This document shows, piece after piece, positions 1 to 9,982 of a stretch of DNA of 27,786 bases. A program made the position numbers and the translations under genes. The stretch comes from Thoreauomyces humboldtii. Taxonomy: Eukaryota; Chytridiomycota; Chytridiomycetes; Spizellomycetales; Powellomycetaceae. Each line of letters begins with the position of its first letter. Within the stretch, counting starts at the first letter, position 1. The DNA is taken from NCBI GenBank assembly GCA_027596035.1, contig JADGJA010000248.1:1-27786 (forward strand), read 5' to 3'. The notes beneath the pieces are model-generated. The model ran no database searches and had not been told where the DNA came from. It saw only the letters and a program-made list of their open reading frames with translations.

Positions 1-69
1 GGGAAAGACGGTGTGAGTTGCATGATGGCAAGAAATCCTGCTTCATTCAAAGAAGAAAGCTCAACCCAC

Positions 70-901
70 CGGTCCATGGGAAGGTAGTGATGGATTCCGT
101 GTAGCAGAAAGTGAGCGGTGATCGCAAATCGATTGTCGGGGAGGAACGATTCGACGTGAAACAGGAAGCGATGCAGGGAGTACTCTATCAACGTCCACAG
201 CAACAATCCCAACGGCAACAGCTGAACGGTCGAAACGAGTCCGATGGAACGAACAGAGAGATGCAACGATATCCCCCACAACGGGATCCACACGATGGGG
301 ACGACGTACCACGGCGTCTTCGTGAGCGCCTCCAGGGCGGCCGTCCCGAAGATGGGCGCAGAGTCGTGGACGTGTCGTGGGATGTGGACCTGTTCCAGAT
401 ACTTTTCCTTCGAGTAGTTGTTCATGAAGACCTGCATGAGCATGGGCTTTGAAGTGTCGATGAAGGCTTCCTTCCTTCCGAGGTGGGATTGGGTGGCGGA
501 TGAAGCGGGTGGCGTCGGAGACAGGGAGTCGGTGGTCATCTTCGAGGTTTCCGTGTCCGTCGTGGTTCCTAGGATCCCGACGCAATAGTCCTCCAGCATC
601 TCGTAGGCCGACTCGGAGTGAGTGTGTTCCGTTGGGTCCTTCATGACGGACGTGACGTCCTGGCCTCCAAACTGCAAAAGGAGCTCCTCCCCTCCCGGAT
701 GGTCGAACATGAACTGCGACACATCGTAGACTGGGAGAGGGAGCAAGGAGAGTGTCAGAGCCGGGAGACGAGAAGGAGCAACCGAGAGACAACAGGATAC
801 ATACCCTTGTTCTGTACGGACAGCCATAGCGACTTTGCGGTATTGTGACGAGCGACCTCGGCGGGAGAGAGGACGGGAAGCTCCCTCGGAAGGCCCATCA
901 T
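70..901 (-). CDS. SCS7: Sphingolipid fatty acid 2-hydroxylase (ceramide alpha-hydroxylase), 5' part
   Basis: This enzyme hydroxylates C2 of the very-long-chain fatty acid of ceramide in the ER membrane, using electrons from its own cytochrome b5 domain. Exon 1 is 901-805 and exon 2 is 730-70, with intron 804-731 (GTATGT..CAG). Seen: MMGLPRELPVLSPAEVARHN, then the b5 heme motif HPGG (residues 43-46) and a second heme-ligand region HTHS (68-71). Hydrophobic segments WYVVPIVWIPLWGIS and LLPLGLLLWTLIEY follow. The di-iron histidine pattern is LHRFLFH (His219, His224) and HFLLHGIHH (His239, 243, 246, 247), with the spacing expected of the Scs7/FA2H family. The exon ends at CG|GTGGGT in the codon after LPMD; the intron has no good acceptor before base 1, so the last third of the protein lies outside the window. 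Translation could also begin at the adjacent ATG, 898. Identification is firm from the motifs; the exact start is less so. Confidence 0.93.
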
Positions 902-949
902 GGTGGGCGGTTGGGGACGGGGAAGGAAGCGGTTGTGGAAGCAAGAAGG

Positions 950-1045
950 AACTTATATCTCAGACGTCAAAGAGCAGAGAGTACGAGAGACTTCAGGAGA
1001 GCGAGAAAGAACGAGAGAGAACGAGAGCGGCGGGGAAGAATGCGA
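950..1045 (-). promoter_or_regulatory. Pyrimidine-rich 5' leader/promoter tract of the hydroxylase gene
   Basis: Read on the minus strand this stretch is almost pure CT (repeated CTCTCGTTCTCTCTCG), 50-150 nt upstream of the hydroxylase ATG. Such CT blocks often lie near transcription starts in fungal genes. The role is inferred from position and composition; no TATA box is evident next to it. Confidence 0.4.
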
Positions 1046-1591
1046 GGAAACGCGCGCCAAGGGTGTGTGAGTGTGAGTGAGAAGGAAGAGAGAAAACTTG
1101 GAATAGGCAGACGCGCCGCTTCATCTCTCCCCTGTGCGGTGGTGGCTGGCTTCATGATCTGATGGCTAGCCGACAGACCGGTAAAGGCTGCGGTTCGACA
1201 GCAAGGGGACGCCCAGTCCGCTCCCGCTCCTCTTGCTCTTTGCGCAGAGGTTGCGAGGTGGGGTTCTACTCCTTCGTCCTGAACGCTCCTTTCTTGTTCA
1301 CGTTTCTTGCTCGTCGTCTCGGCTCACTTCGCACTCTGCACACCTACGTCAAGGGCTGGCCCACTACACTTGTCTCGGACCTCGTCAGTCAACCGCAGGC
1401 TTTGTTTCATCTGGTCACCTTCCAGTCCAGCGTCTTTCGTCCTTCGTTCTTCCGTTCCCTGTTTTTTTTTCTTATTTATCTACTTGCCGCCTGCAAGTCT
1501 CGTTCGGCTTACCCAGTTGCCCATTGTTCTCCAAACCGACCCGATCCAAGACACCCCGGCGAATCCGGGCACCCATCGTTGCCGGCGTTAC

Positions 1592-1655
1592 GAAACCAGG
1601 ACCCGAGAGGATGCCACAAAGTGCCGACGTTTTGATTTTATATCCTCTCTGTGGT
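1592..1655 (+). repeat. Diverged 64-nt direct repeat, copy 1
   Basis: It aligns without gaps to 2125-2188 at roughly 75% by eye. Shared blocks are GAAACCA, ATGCC, CAAAGT and TATCCTCTCTG. Copy 1 runs directly into the tRNA-like element. The two copies are 533 nt apart, in the same orientation. Confidence 0.6.
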
Positions 1656-1735
1656 CGAGTGGTGAAAGACTGACCATCGGGTTTTCAGTAACCCCTCGTG
1701 GTCGGGAGTTCGACTCCTGGTTGCGGACGAGAGGA
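1643..1735 (+). other. tRNA-like sequence with A-box and B-box, probably a tRNA relic or SINE head
   Basis: There is an A-box-like TGGTCGAGTGG at 1652-1662 and a B-box-like AGTTCGACTCC at 1707-1717, with spacing typical of RNA polymerase III genes. A perfect 7-bp stem TCCTCTC/GAGAGGA (1643-1649 with 1729-1735) can close the element. The middle folds as GGGTT/AACCC inside GACCA/TGGTC. The canonical acceptor stem positioned from the A- and B-boxes is mismatched, the anticodon loop has 6 or 8 rather than 7 bases, and the T-stem has a mismatch. I therefore cannot assign an anticodon and treat it as degenerate. Confidence 0.35.
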
Positions 1736-1823
1736 AAGTTAATGGTTGTCATACCAAAACACCGGAGCCCCCTAGCCCGGGGCGAAGGCGGAGACAGATG
1801 GGCGCCAGACCTTAATTTGACCC

Positions 1824-1858
1824 TTTTTTTTCTTCTTTTTGATCTCTCTCTCTCTCTC
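1824..1858. repeat. Poly-T followed by (TC)n microsatellite
   Basis: A T-rich run with a few C (1824-1840) is followed by an alternating TC run (1843-1858). This is simple-sequence DNA. It lies about 90 nt after the tRNA-like element, so it is not obviously its polymerase III terminator. Confidence 0.8.
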
Positions 1859-2124
1859 CCCTCTAGTCATTTTCTTCTTCGTCAAGCTCTTTTGCAGCAT
1901 GTGGCGGAACGTTGCCATCGCCTTGTCTTTTTCGCTCTTTTTGGTCCGAGGAACTTTTTGGACGGAACAACTTCGAAAGTACAAAGTACAAACGTATTAG
2001 AACCTCGGAAGCGCAAAGAAGTTGCTCCAAGTCATGCTCATGCTACACCTTGATGTTCATGCGGACCCAAGCGTCAAGCGAAAGGGAACGTGCCAACATC
2101 CATCACATCCTTCGAAAACCCTCG

Positions 2125-2188
2125 GAAACCACAACCCTGGAGCATGCCGCAAAGTATCGGAGATTCGACTCCATATCCTCTCTGGGGT
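2125..2188 (+). repeat. Diverged 64-nt direct repeat, copy 2
   Basis: This is the partner of 1592-1655. Here the middle contains a B-box-like hairpin GGAGATTCGACTCC (2159-2172), which copy 1 has lost at the aligned position. That suggests both are remnants of a tRNA-derived element. Confidence 0.55.
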
Positions 2189-2455
2189 TTCCAAGACTGA
2201 TCCTGCACGCCTTGCCTGCTGTCTTTTCTGTAAAAGGGTGACACGGTCAAAAAAAGGAGGAAAAAAAGGCAAAAAAGGTACCGAGGGAGATGGTGAAGGC
2301 AATCTATTCCCACTGCATCTACTCGAGACATCGGCTTGCTGGTGAAGTGACCTGCAGGCTTTACATCACTACTCTCATGCTGTTTGTCTCGCCGGTTGTG
2401 TGCAGTGCTTGATGTGCACGTTTCTCCTCTGAGTCTTCCTTCCCTTCCTCCCCCC

Positions 2456-2479
2456 CTCGACAGGCCAAGCTCTGTCGAG
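2456..2479. other. Perfect 8-bp hairpin CTCGACAG/CTGTCGAG
   Basis: The two 8-nt arms (2456-2463 and 2472-2479) are perfectly complementary around an 8-nt loop and sit directly after a pyrimidine tract. Function is unknown; it could be a transcript 3' structure or a protein-binding palindrome. Confidence 0.5.
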
Positions 2480-3101
2480 CCTTGATGGTTGGTGTCGAGG
2501 ACGGACAGGAGGTCTTAGCGATTGATGATGATGATGGGTTTTTGGAAAGCTTGCTTTTTGGGTTGCTTAGGCGCGAGTGATGAACCACGACGGATGGGAG
2601 ACAGATGAAGGAAAGTGCAATGATTGTGGTCTTTCAAAATAACCGATTGATAGGTCTGTATGACCAAAAAGAGAAATCGTGCTCGATACAATGATGTGCC
2701 ACGTAGGGATGTCAAGAATGATCGTCGTACCAGTACAGTCTCCTTGTCACTCTTGTCCGTCTATAGATCATGAGTGCCGCATGGTTGCTGAGGGACAAGT
2801 TCATGTTCCGGAGGGATGGTCGTTAAAAGGCGGAGGGAGGTGCGTGGGGTGCAAATCGGTCGTCCAAGTGGACATTCGCACATTTTGACTTTCGGGTTGC
2901 CCAACCACATTCTCTGACCTCGTTTTTGCCAAATCCATCTTGCACTTCGTTGAGGAGAAGGGGCGAGGACAACAGAGCTCAGAGAAAAACAGGACCAGGA
3001 TCGATCAGCAGGATTACCTTCGACTTGAACTGTCTCATTTGAACCACCAGCGCCCCTCTCACCAGTGATTCGCGCTCACGACATTCCCGAGCCATCTGGG
3101 C

Positions 3102-6100
3102 ATGGACCCGCTTAGCGTCGCGACGCCAGAGTTGTCACCACCAGCAGAGGACAAGCTTCAGAACGCCAGCGGGAAGGAAAGAGTCAGCGATATAGTTGCA
3201 AGGGACGGGGAGCACGTGGTCGATGATGAACGGGCCGCTAGCCCGGCTGCTCCCGTCTCCCCCCCAGAGTCGGCCGTCAAGGAAGCTGCGGTCGTGTCCG
3301 CTGAGGGGACTTTGAGCGATCCAGCGCCGCTTCCCGTGCTTTGGCTCAATGCCATCCCGTTCAAGGATGTGGCTGGACGGATGATCCAAGCTGCCAATAC
3401 AAAGTTTCAGACTCTTCTAACAACGTACGTTCTTCTGGACCTGAAGGACTTGCAGAGGGGCAGGCAACCCGCCCATGAGACGAAGCAATTATCCGATGCG
3501 AGACGAGGCTGATGCGTCCTCGGCCTTTGCAGACTGCCCAACGCGCCGCCCCTTGATCGTCAGCAGCAGCTCTTGCAATACGCGGCTACACAACATGCGG
3601 AATTCCAAAAGTTGCTGGTGTTGACACGGTTCCTTCGAAAAGCACAGGACTGGCAACAAGTCATGGTAAAGAGGGCAAAGCCTTTCGTTTCTTTCGATCT
3701 GTCTGGAGCTCATGTTGAGCGTGCGAAACATTTAGAATGTCCATGGGCTTATTGATCGCCGAACAGAGTCTCTGACGCGTGCTGGTCATCACCTTCGGGG
3801 AATGGTGGGAGAGCTCAAAGCCCGTGCCGAGTAAGAACTGCATTTTCGACGCATTTATAGCATGTTCTGATGATTATCCTACAGGACCTCTGCTCCAGAT
3901 GTCCTCACTGCCATAGATGTCCTTGCAAATCACACATATACCCAGCTTCCGAGGATATTAAAGGTTCCAAAGGGCATTCGCAAAGCGGGGCAGCTTTAGC
4001 AGCTTTTAACTGGTTACCGTTACGATGTTCCCAGGACAACTTGCCACCGAAACCTCCAGATCAGCATGCGACTGGGCTTATCTTAGCAGAGCTGGAAAAG
4101 CTGATTCGCAGGAGGCTGGAGTTGGAAATCGTGCCAGACGCTATGCGAAAGCATATGGTTGTTGGTATGCCCGGCAGCAACTTGTTCCTGTGACTGAGCG
4201 ACGGCTGACTTGACAACTTAGAGCGCGGCTGTGTGACGTTCCGCGTTGGCAAGCTGTTTCAAGTAGCCCTGACCTTAGTAGGTGACGATTTCTCCCTTCC
4301 CTGGGTTATTGTGGAGCTCGAGTTTCTGGTACAATCAGCCGAAGCGTACAAAGGTATCGGTGCTTGTGTGTGCTACTTGCGAATCGTGATATCTGACCTT
4401 TTCTGGATATGGATATAGGACTTTTCAGTGGATTACTCGTTCATCAGAAGTGGGAGATTTTGCAGCGTGCACAGTCCTTGCTCGAGTCAGTGCAGAAACG
4501 AGACCCTAGAGGTCCTGGAAATCACGAGAAATTTCCAAATGCAGCCACCGTCGAAACTGTTCCTGAATCCACTTCAAACGGGCTTCCAGAAGCGGCTGGA
4601 GTTGACACATCGCGAAGGTCACTGAAGCCGAAATCTAAGAGGAGAAAGCTCACTCGAAGCGGGAAGGCTAAAGGCAAGGCCGCCGACTCCGAAAACGGAC
4701 ACGCACCAAATGCGGTCAACGGCGCGCTCGAAACGATGACAAACATGTCTTTCGTGAAGGAGGAGCCTACACCTGGAATGTCGCTCACCGCAGAGCAACC
4801 ATTTCAAGCGCCCGTAGCCGTATCAGAAAGCATCAAACCCGACGCACGAAAGCCGCACAACCCTTATCCAATACTTTATCTATTTAATTTCCTGAATCGC
4901 TTGCTTTTACGTGTCCAGCTTGAAATTCTTTCTGCTCAGGTGGGACAAAGAATCTGTCATTACGTTTGATTTTCGCTGATATAAGCTCGTTGCACTGCAC
5001 TTCAGGCCAGATCCTTAGCTCGCACGCATTGGCATGGTCTACTCAAGGTGGAGGAAAACAGGGAGAAGGAACTGCTCCGTCTAGTTTATTGGGATCACAT
5101 GATTCCTGGGCCGGATCCAAGAACCGTCCCAGCGGGCTATGGTTAGTTTTCCTTCGCCTGTACCTCCCATTCCAGGGTTTTCGTTTGACCTGCGTTGTTT
5201 TCAGAAATTCCTCATCGGCATCAAGTGCTGGAAATTGCAATCAAGACCACAACGCCTGTTTCAAATCGAGCGTTCGAGAAGTGGATGATTCATCGAAAAC
5301 GAAAGCGAGGGCATCTTAAGCATCTCAATGCTGCCCACGTCTGCGCCTCGCTGTTCGGCGACGGGATACGGCCGCAGCCTTACCTCGATATCACCGGCTA
5401 TGCGGAGACACCTGATCTCAGAGGGAACATCACTTCAACACCACTAGCAAATCCTGAGAACGGAGCCCGCATTTCGTTGTCCTTGGTAGGTTGTTTTAAG
5501 TAATGAACGCGCGGAAAAAGATATGTTGCTCGCCGACTTCTAATTTCCACACACAGGATCCCTCCTGTCTGGATCTAGCCACCTTGCTGACAACTCTCGT
5601 TGACTTGCAAGCTCGGTTTCTTATCCATCGTATCCGCAACATCTTACTTGGGGTTCCCGAACACTCCGCGCTCGGGACTCTGCAGCTCGCTTCCACCACT
5701 CCAATCCCGGAAGACACCGCAAGGCAACCTTCTGTGGCCCTCTCTCATACAGCATCGCACATCATCTATCCTTCATCAGCATCCTCGCCATTTGGCGTTC
5801 CATCAAACCAGTCTTCACACCTACACGAACCTCCAATACCCTGTTTTAACCAAGCGTTTCGATCGGAGGAGGTGCGAATAGAAGAATGGCTACCCACCGG
5901 AGAAGCAACAGCTGCCATTCAATCGGAACTCCGTATCACACTCCACGACTCTACCTTCACGAAGGTTAACGTTAATCCATGGACTGGTCGCATTCGTCTA
6001 GTGCAGCCTGGCGCCGCCACCCTGGATGATCCCTTTAGTCGGCGGACAGCCCCAATCCTTACAATACTAGAACAACGCCTCAACGATCGGCCATCAGAGG

Positions 6101-9100
6101 CGCTGGAAATCTTTTTATATATGCGATATTCGGTGAGTCGGAAAATATGCACCCGCCTATTTGTCGAGCTTTTCACTGATAGTAGCATAACTCTCAGTCG
6201 TACATCAATCAAATCGCAGCCTGGTGCCAGCGTATTGGGCTGAACGCTTCTACCACATGTCCTTTGAAACCTAATGGTAATGTCGAGATCTCCCCATTGC
6301 ATGTGTAGCTGGTCGCTTACCCATGCCATCCGTAGAGGAAACCTCGATTGCAGGGATACCTCTGCGGAATAAGATCTATATTCGTATCCCCGGTTGCAGC
6401 GAAGCCTGGATTCTCATTGCTGCTGCAAGCGCAAGAGACTGGGCTTCGGGCACTGCTATGGAAACAGAAGATCTTGACACTGCGCTTCGAGTGTGGCTCG
6501 TCGACACCAAATTCGAGGGCCAGAGCATCCGACGCTTCGGCCGCGCGAAACGGGAAATGAACCGAGAAATTACATGTTTGACTCCTATCTTTGCAAGTGA
6601 CGCCCTCGATGACCAGACGGCTCTCAAATATGCGTACGCTCGTCAACGAACGACAGTGCAGAATGGGCCCCGAGCGGCTCTAGAGTACTGGCGAGTTATG
6701 GATCCCGACGCACTTTCTGCTATCGAGCGAGTTTGCAGGTAATGTAGCATCATGAATGTCTGTGTGACTAGTGCACGGAACTCATTTTTTATTGGCACAG
6801 GTTGCGACATGCCTACCGTCTCGTGATTCGCGGCATCACTAGCCGTAACCTTTCATATGGTTACTTGTCTCCAACCGGGTCCTCAGTGACTTTGCCTGAC
6901 GAGCTTACGGCGGAAGACACCGAAACACGGATCGCCCGTCGGGAAGCAAAGCTGTGCATACCTGAAGACGACATCGCAGGAGCTCTTGGATTGCATTCGG
7001 CCGATACGATTTCAGCGCAGGCATCCGCCCCAATCTTCGGCGATCTGTACTTAAGTCTGGAGCACACAGTTCTGGCCGGCCGTGAGAGCGGGCCCGGTTC
7101 GTTACCGAACGAAAGGCTTCCCATTGGCAACACATCACCCCTTCGAGGAGTCCGCATCACTGCGATCTGTGGAGTACGGTTGGGACCGGCGCGGGACATG
7201 ATCGTCCAACGCGACGTCTCAAACGGTACGATCTTCACGAGCACATGACGATTAGGTTTTGCTGAAACTTTCCATTTCTTGTTGGTTAGGGATGTGGCTG
7301 TACAAAGCTGCGACCAATGCACTTCATTTCACATTTGTCGGTGTGAGATTGATGGAAAGCTGTATAGCGTCCATACTAGACGAGCTCCGAGCAATTGGCA
7401 GCTTGGTTGAACTGGCACGGCAAGGTGCGTGAGGTTAAAGAACGGTTTTGATTTCCCAGCCAGTTTCGCTTACCATCATCATCAAAGCTTCTGTCAACCA
7501 GGCTCGGCTCAGGGAAATCGGAGCGCGTGTGGTCTCGTTTGATCTACAATGCCTTTCCGTGTGCTATCAAAACACTTTGAGCATCAAGATCTCTGCTGTG
7601 GATCCACAGCAGCAGCTTTTGGGTCTTGAGATCGCCGCGAATGGCGGTGGCCGGCGCCAATTTCAGGCGGAGCTTATCAGCGCGGGAGCGACAGATCAGT
7701 CTCGGCAGATACCGGTGCAGATAGTGGATCGGATTAAAGGTTTTTGGGAGGAGCGGTTGAACAAAGATGGGAATCTTCCGAACTCGTTATTGGTAAGCAT
7801 GGATGACGTTCTTCTCTGATCGACCTGTACTGATCTATAATCCCATTACAGCTATTGTGGCATTTGGCACCATTGTTCCGCATGGTGCGGGACTTGGAAC
7901 ACGAACGAAATGTCGGCATGTACACGGTTGGCGAAGGTGTCCCGTTCGTTTCTCTCGTCTTCCAGTCGCTTACGCGCGTGCAACTCGTGTATGCGGGTCT
8001 GTACGGCGTTGAGTTCGGTCTCCTGCCCAGCGGGCAAATCGGCTTTTACGACTCAACCCAACTTCCCGGACGGGTTTCACCACCCATTCCTCCGACCGGG
8101 ATCCCACTCTCGGTGCAACGTCGGCGATTGCTGCAGCCGCCTCCGCCCAACCCGGCGGATGGCTTGGCGCGCATCCCGTTGTTCAGCGGACTCATTCAGA
8201 CAATCTGTAGAGCGGTTCATGATACTGCTCTTCCACGAGGCACCACCGTGGTACCGCTCTGCTTTGGTGTTCTCTTCGACCCGCCTCTTCTCAAATTTGT
8301 AGTTGAGAAGATGGACTCCCATCTCAACAATGTCGGTCTCTTGCTTTGGCTAGAGAACGAAGCCGCTAAGAAGCTTCCTTTACCTAAGGTCGGTCAAAGG
8401 ACAATTCCGAGCTTGTTGACCGCTGCGGCACTCTGACATCGAACTTTATCTACAGGGCTTCCCGAAGAATGCGCTAGTCGACCTGCCTTCCATGCGGGCC
8501 ACTATTCGTACCGAGACGCGCGGGGTGATCGTGAAAGTCAGTGCCGCCAGCACTTGGGATGTCACGATGATTCCTTTCGCCAAGGCACCCGGTGGCGCGT
8601 TGCATGAACCTTTTCTCACACCTGAGTTACTCACGGGCCTGGCTCAGCTTCTGGCTACTAAGGTAAAGTCGAGTATCAAATTGATTTGAAGGGATTTCAT
8701 TGAAAGTCCAGAGCTGTCTAACCCTCTTATCTCTCGCAGCTTAACGCTCTACCACCGGGCACGGACTTGCGGCCGTTCTTCATCTTCTTCCTCGACTTTC
8801 TCGCCATGCCAGCGGACCTTCTCCTGAATTTTGTTACCATCGCACGAGACGAGGCGCTGAGTCGCCAGCGAGGTCCGTCCGAGGAACCAATGACCGTGGA
8901 GTGGTGTCTAGCCATTCCATCGGATGCGCCAGCATATCTGGGTGCAAGCGGCGCGCCTGCCACCCTCCTCGAGGTGGACAAGCGTCGCGTGAGCGTCATG
9001 GTGAGCAAAATCGACCAGCCAAAACCACTCTCCTTCCCAGGTACTGACTTCCAAGTCTCTTCTGCTCCATCCAGTTTCGACTCACGAACCGGCCGACCGG

Positions 9101-9389
9101 AGAACACGCTCTGGTCCCGGTCCGCTACAACTGGAGCACAAAGGTGATCGGTCGATGGCTCCGACCGGGTGCCGACGACCTCACGGAGATATCCGAGATG
9201 AACCCGTTCATGGAGCAGCACATGCACAACGCCCAGCAGGAGGACTCGCTAGCCGGTCTGATGGCGAGGGCAACCCTTCGCGGCAAGCCCAACGAAAACC
9301 AAACATCGCCTTCGGCAGAGATCGCCACGCTACTCAAGACGGCATCCCTCAAGTGCACAGAGGCCGGGATGCAGTGGATAAGGGCATGA
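3102..9389 (+). CDS. MED14: Mediator of RNA polymerase II transcription subunit 14
   Basis: MED14 (Rgr1) is the backbone linking Mediator head, middle and tail modules in the nucleus. Exons: 3102-3424, 3533-3665, 3736-3830, 3885-3963, 4035-4164, 4222-4353, 4419-4939, 5006-5141, 5205-5485, 5557-6132, 6198-6276, 6309-6738, 6801-7225, 7290-7424, 7488-7792, 7852-8388, 8456-8662, 8740-9000, 9075-9389. They total 5100 nt, giving 1699 aa. The Med14 N-terminal domain (about residues 85-300) shows LPVLWLNAIPFKDVAGRMI, LLVLTRFLRKAQDW, LPPKPPDQHATGL and RGCVTFRVGKLFQVALTLVG. Residues 360-440 form a low-complexity insert with a basic, NLS-like KPKSKRRKLTRSGKAKGK. The C-terminal part keeps RLTNRPTGEHALVPVRYNW. 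Donors at 3964 (GTTCC) and 8389 (GTCGG) are weak but required by frame and family alignment. Yeast Rgr1 is about 1080 aa and human MED14 about 1450, so this protein is long. Family assignment is by recalled sequence pattern. Confidence 0.9.
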
Positions 9390-9982
9390 GGATGGAATGG
9401 GGGTTGGGTTTTCTTTTTTGTTTTCATGTCAACACCAACCGTCTACATGCGTTGCCCACGGCAAAACAATCACAATAAATCCCAGAAAGGCGGCCCTTTG
9501 CTGCCCTTCCTTTCATCGTCAAAGGCAATGCTGCAGGAACGAGCCCTCTGCCTTTTTTCTCCCCTTGCGCTTGCGCATTTTATCGAGGAGTTTGCTGGTT
9601 CCTTTTGGCGAACACGGGAGAAGAAGGTTCGACCGGCCGCCTTCACCGATCGTACCTTTGCGAGCCGACCATGCGAACGAATCCCTGTTCATCGCCTGCT
9701 CCATGCTCCATGTTTCTTGTCATGTTGGTCGTCTGCTCGGGACTGTTCCGTCCAGAAATGTCCAAGTCAAAAACAAGTCAAAAAGTCAAGGCCTGCCTAG
9801 TTAGGGTCTTGGTATGACAAGAGGCCTCCCTTCACCGTGGCGCACGCCCTTAATGAGCAGATGAAGAGAGGGACAAGAGGTACCTTATGACTCATCCAAC
9901 CCTCCTTCCGCTCCTCATCTCTCCTTAAGAGTCGATACCTCTCTCTCTCTCTCAACATTAGCGTGATACGTGATTCGCTCCG
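9390..9982 (+). promoter_or_regulatory. MED14 3' flank and E2 promoter with CT tract
   Basis: The 593-nt gap between the tandem genes has no supported coding sequence. A 16-nt CT run (9938-9953) starts 45 nt before the E2 ATG and is followed by CAACATTAG, a typical fungal start-site arrangement for well-expressed genes. No clear TATA box was found near it. Confidence 0.5.
9474..9479 (+). terminator. Candidate polyadenylation signal of MED14
   Basis: AATAAA lies 85 nt after the MED14 stop codon, followed by a T-rich stretch around 9505-9560. This placement is plausible for mRNA 3' processing, though fungal signals are loose. Confidence 0.45.

Larger units (their letters stand above)
902..3101. 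other. Intergenic region between SCS7 and MED14, no convincing protein gene
   Basis: Divergent promoters lie here (SCS7 leftward, MED14 rightward). The many short open frames overlap one another, have no intron-consistent continuation and resemble no family I know. The region does contain the tRNA-like element, a 64-nt direct repeat, a T/CT tract and a hairpin, all listed separately. Bases 2520-2900 show nothing beyond a short GAT microsatellite (2521-2536). Confidence 0.6.

Noticed and set aside
61..792. 243-codon minus-strand ORF across the hydroxylase
   Set aside because: It is in a different frame from the cytochrome b5 and histidine-box sequence and begins inside the intron; it is a shadow frame.
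1643..1735. Functional tRNA gene
   Set aside because: Acceptor stem set by the A- and B-boxes is mismatched, the anticodon loop is not seven bases and the T-stem has a mismatch.
2521..2536. Possible C/D box snoRNA (repeated TGATGA)
   Set aside because: No CTGA D-box and no terminal stem at suitable distance; the TGATGA run is a simple GAT microsatellite.
9001..9147. Alternative MED14 ending in an ORF that stops at 9147
   Set aside because: The donor ATG|GTGAGC at 9001 with acceptor at 9074 restores the conserved RLTNRPTGEHALVPVRYNW sequence; the unspliced reading is not MED14-like.
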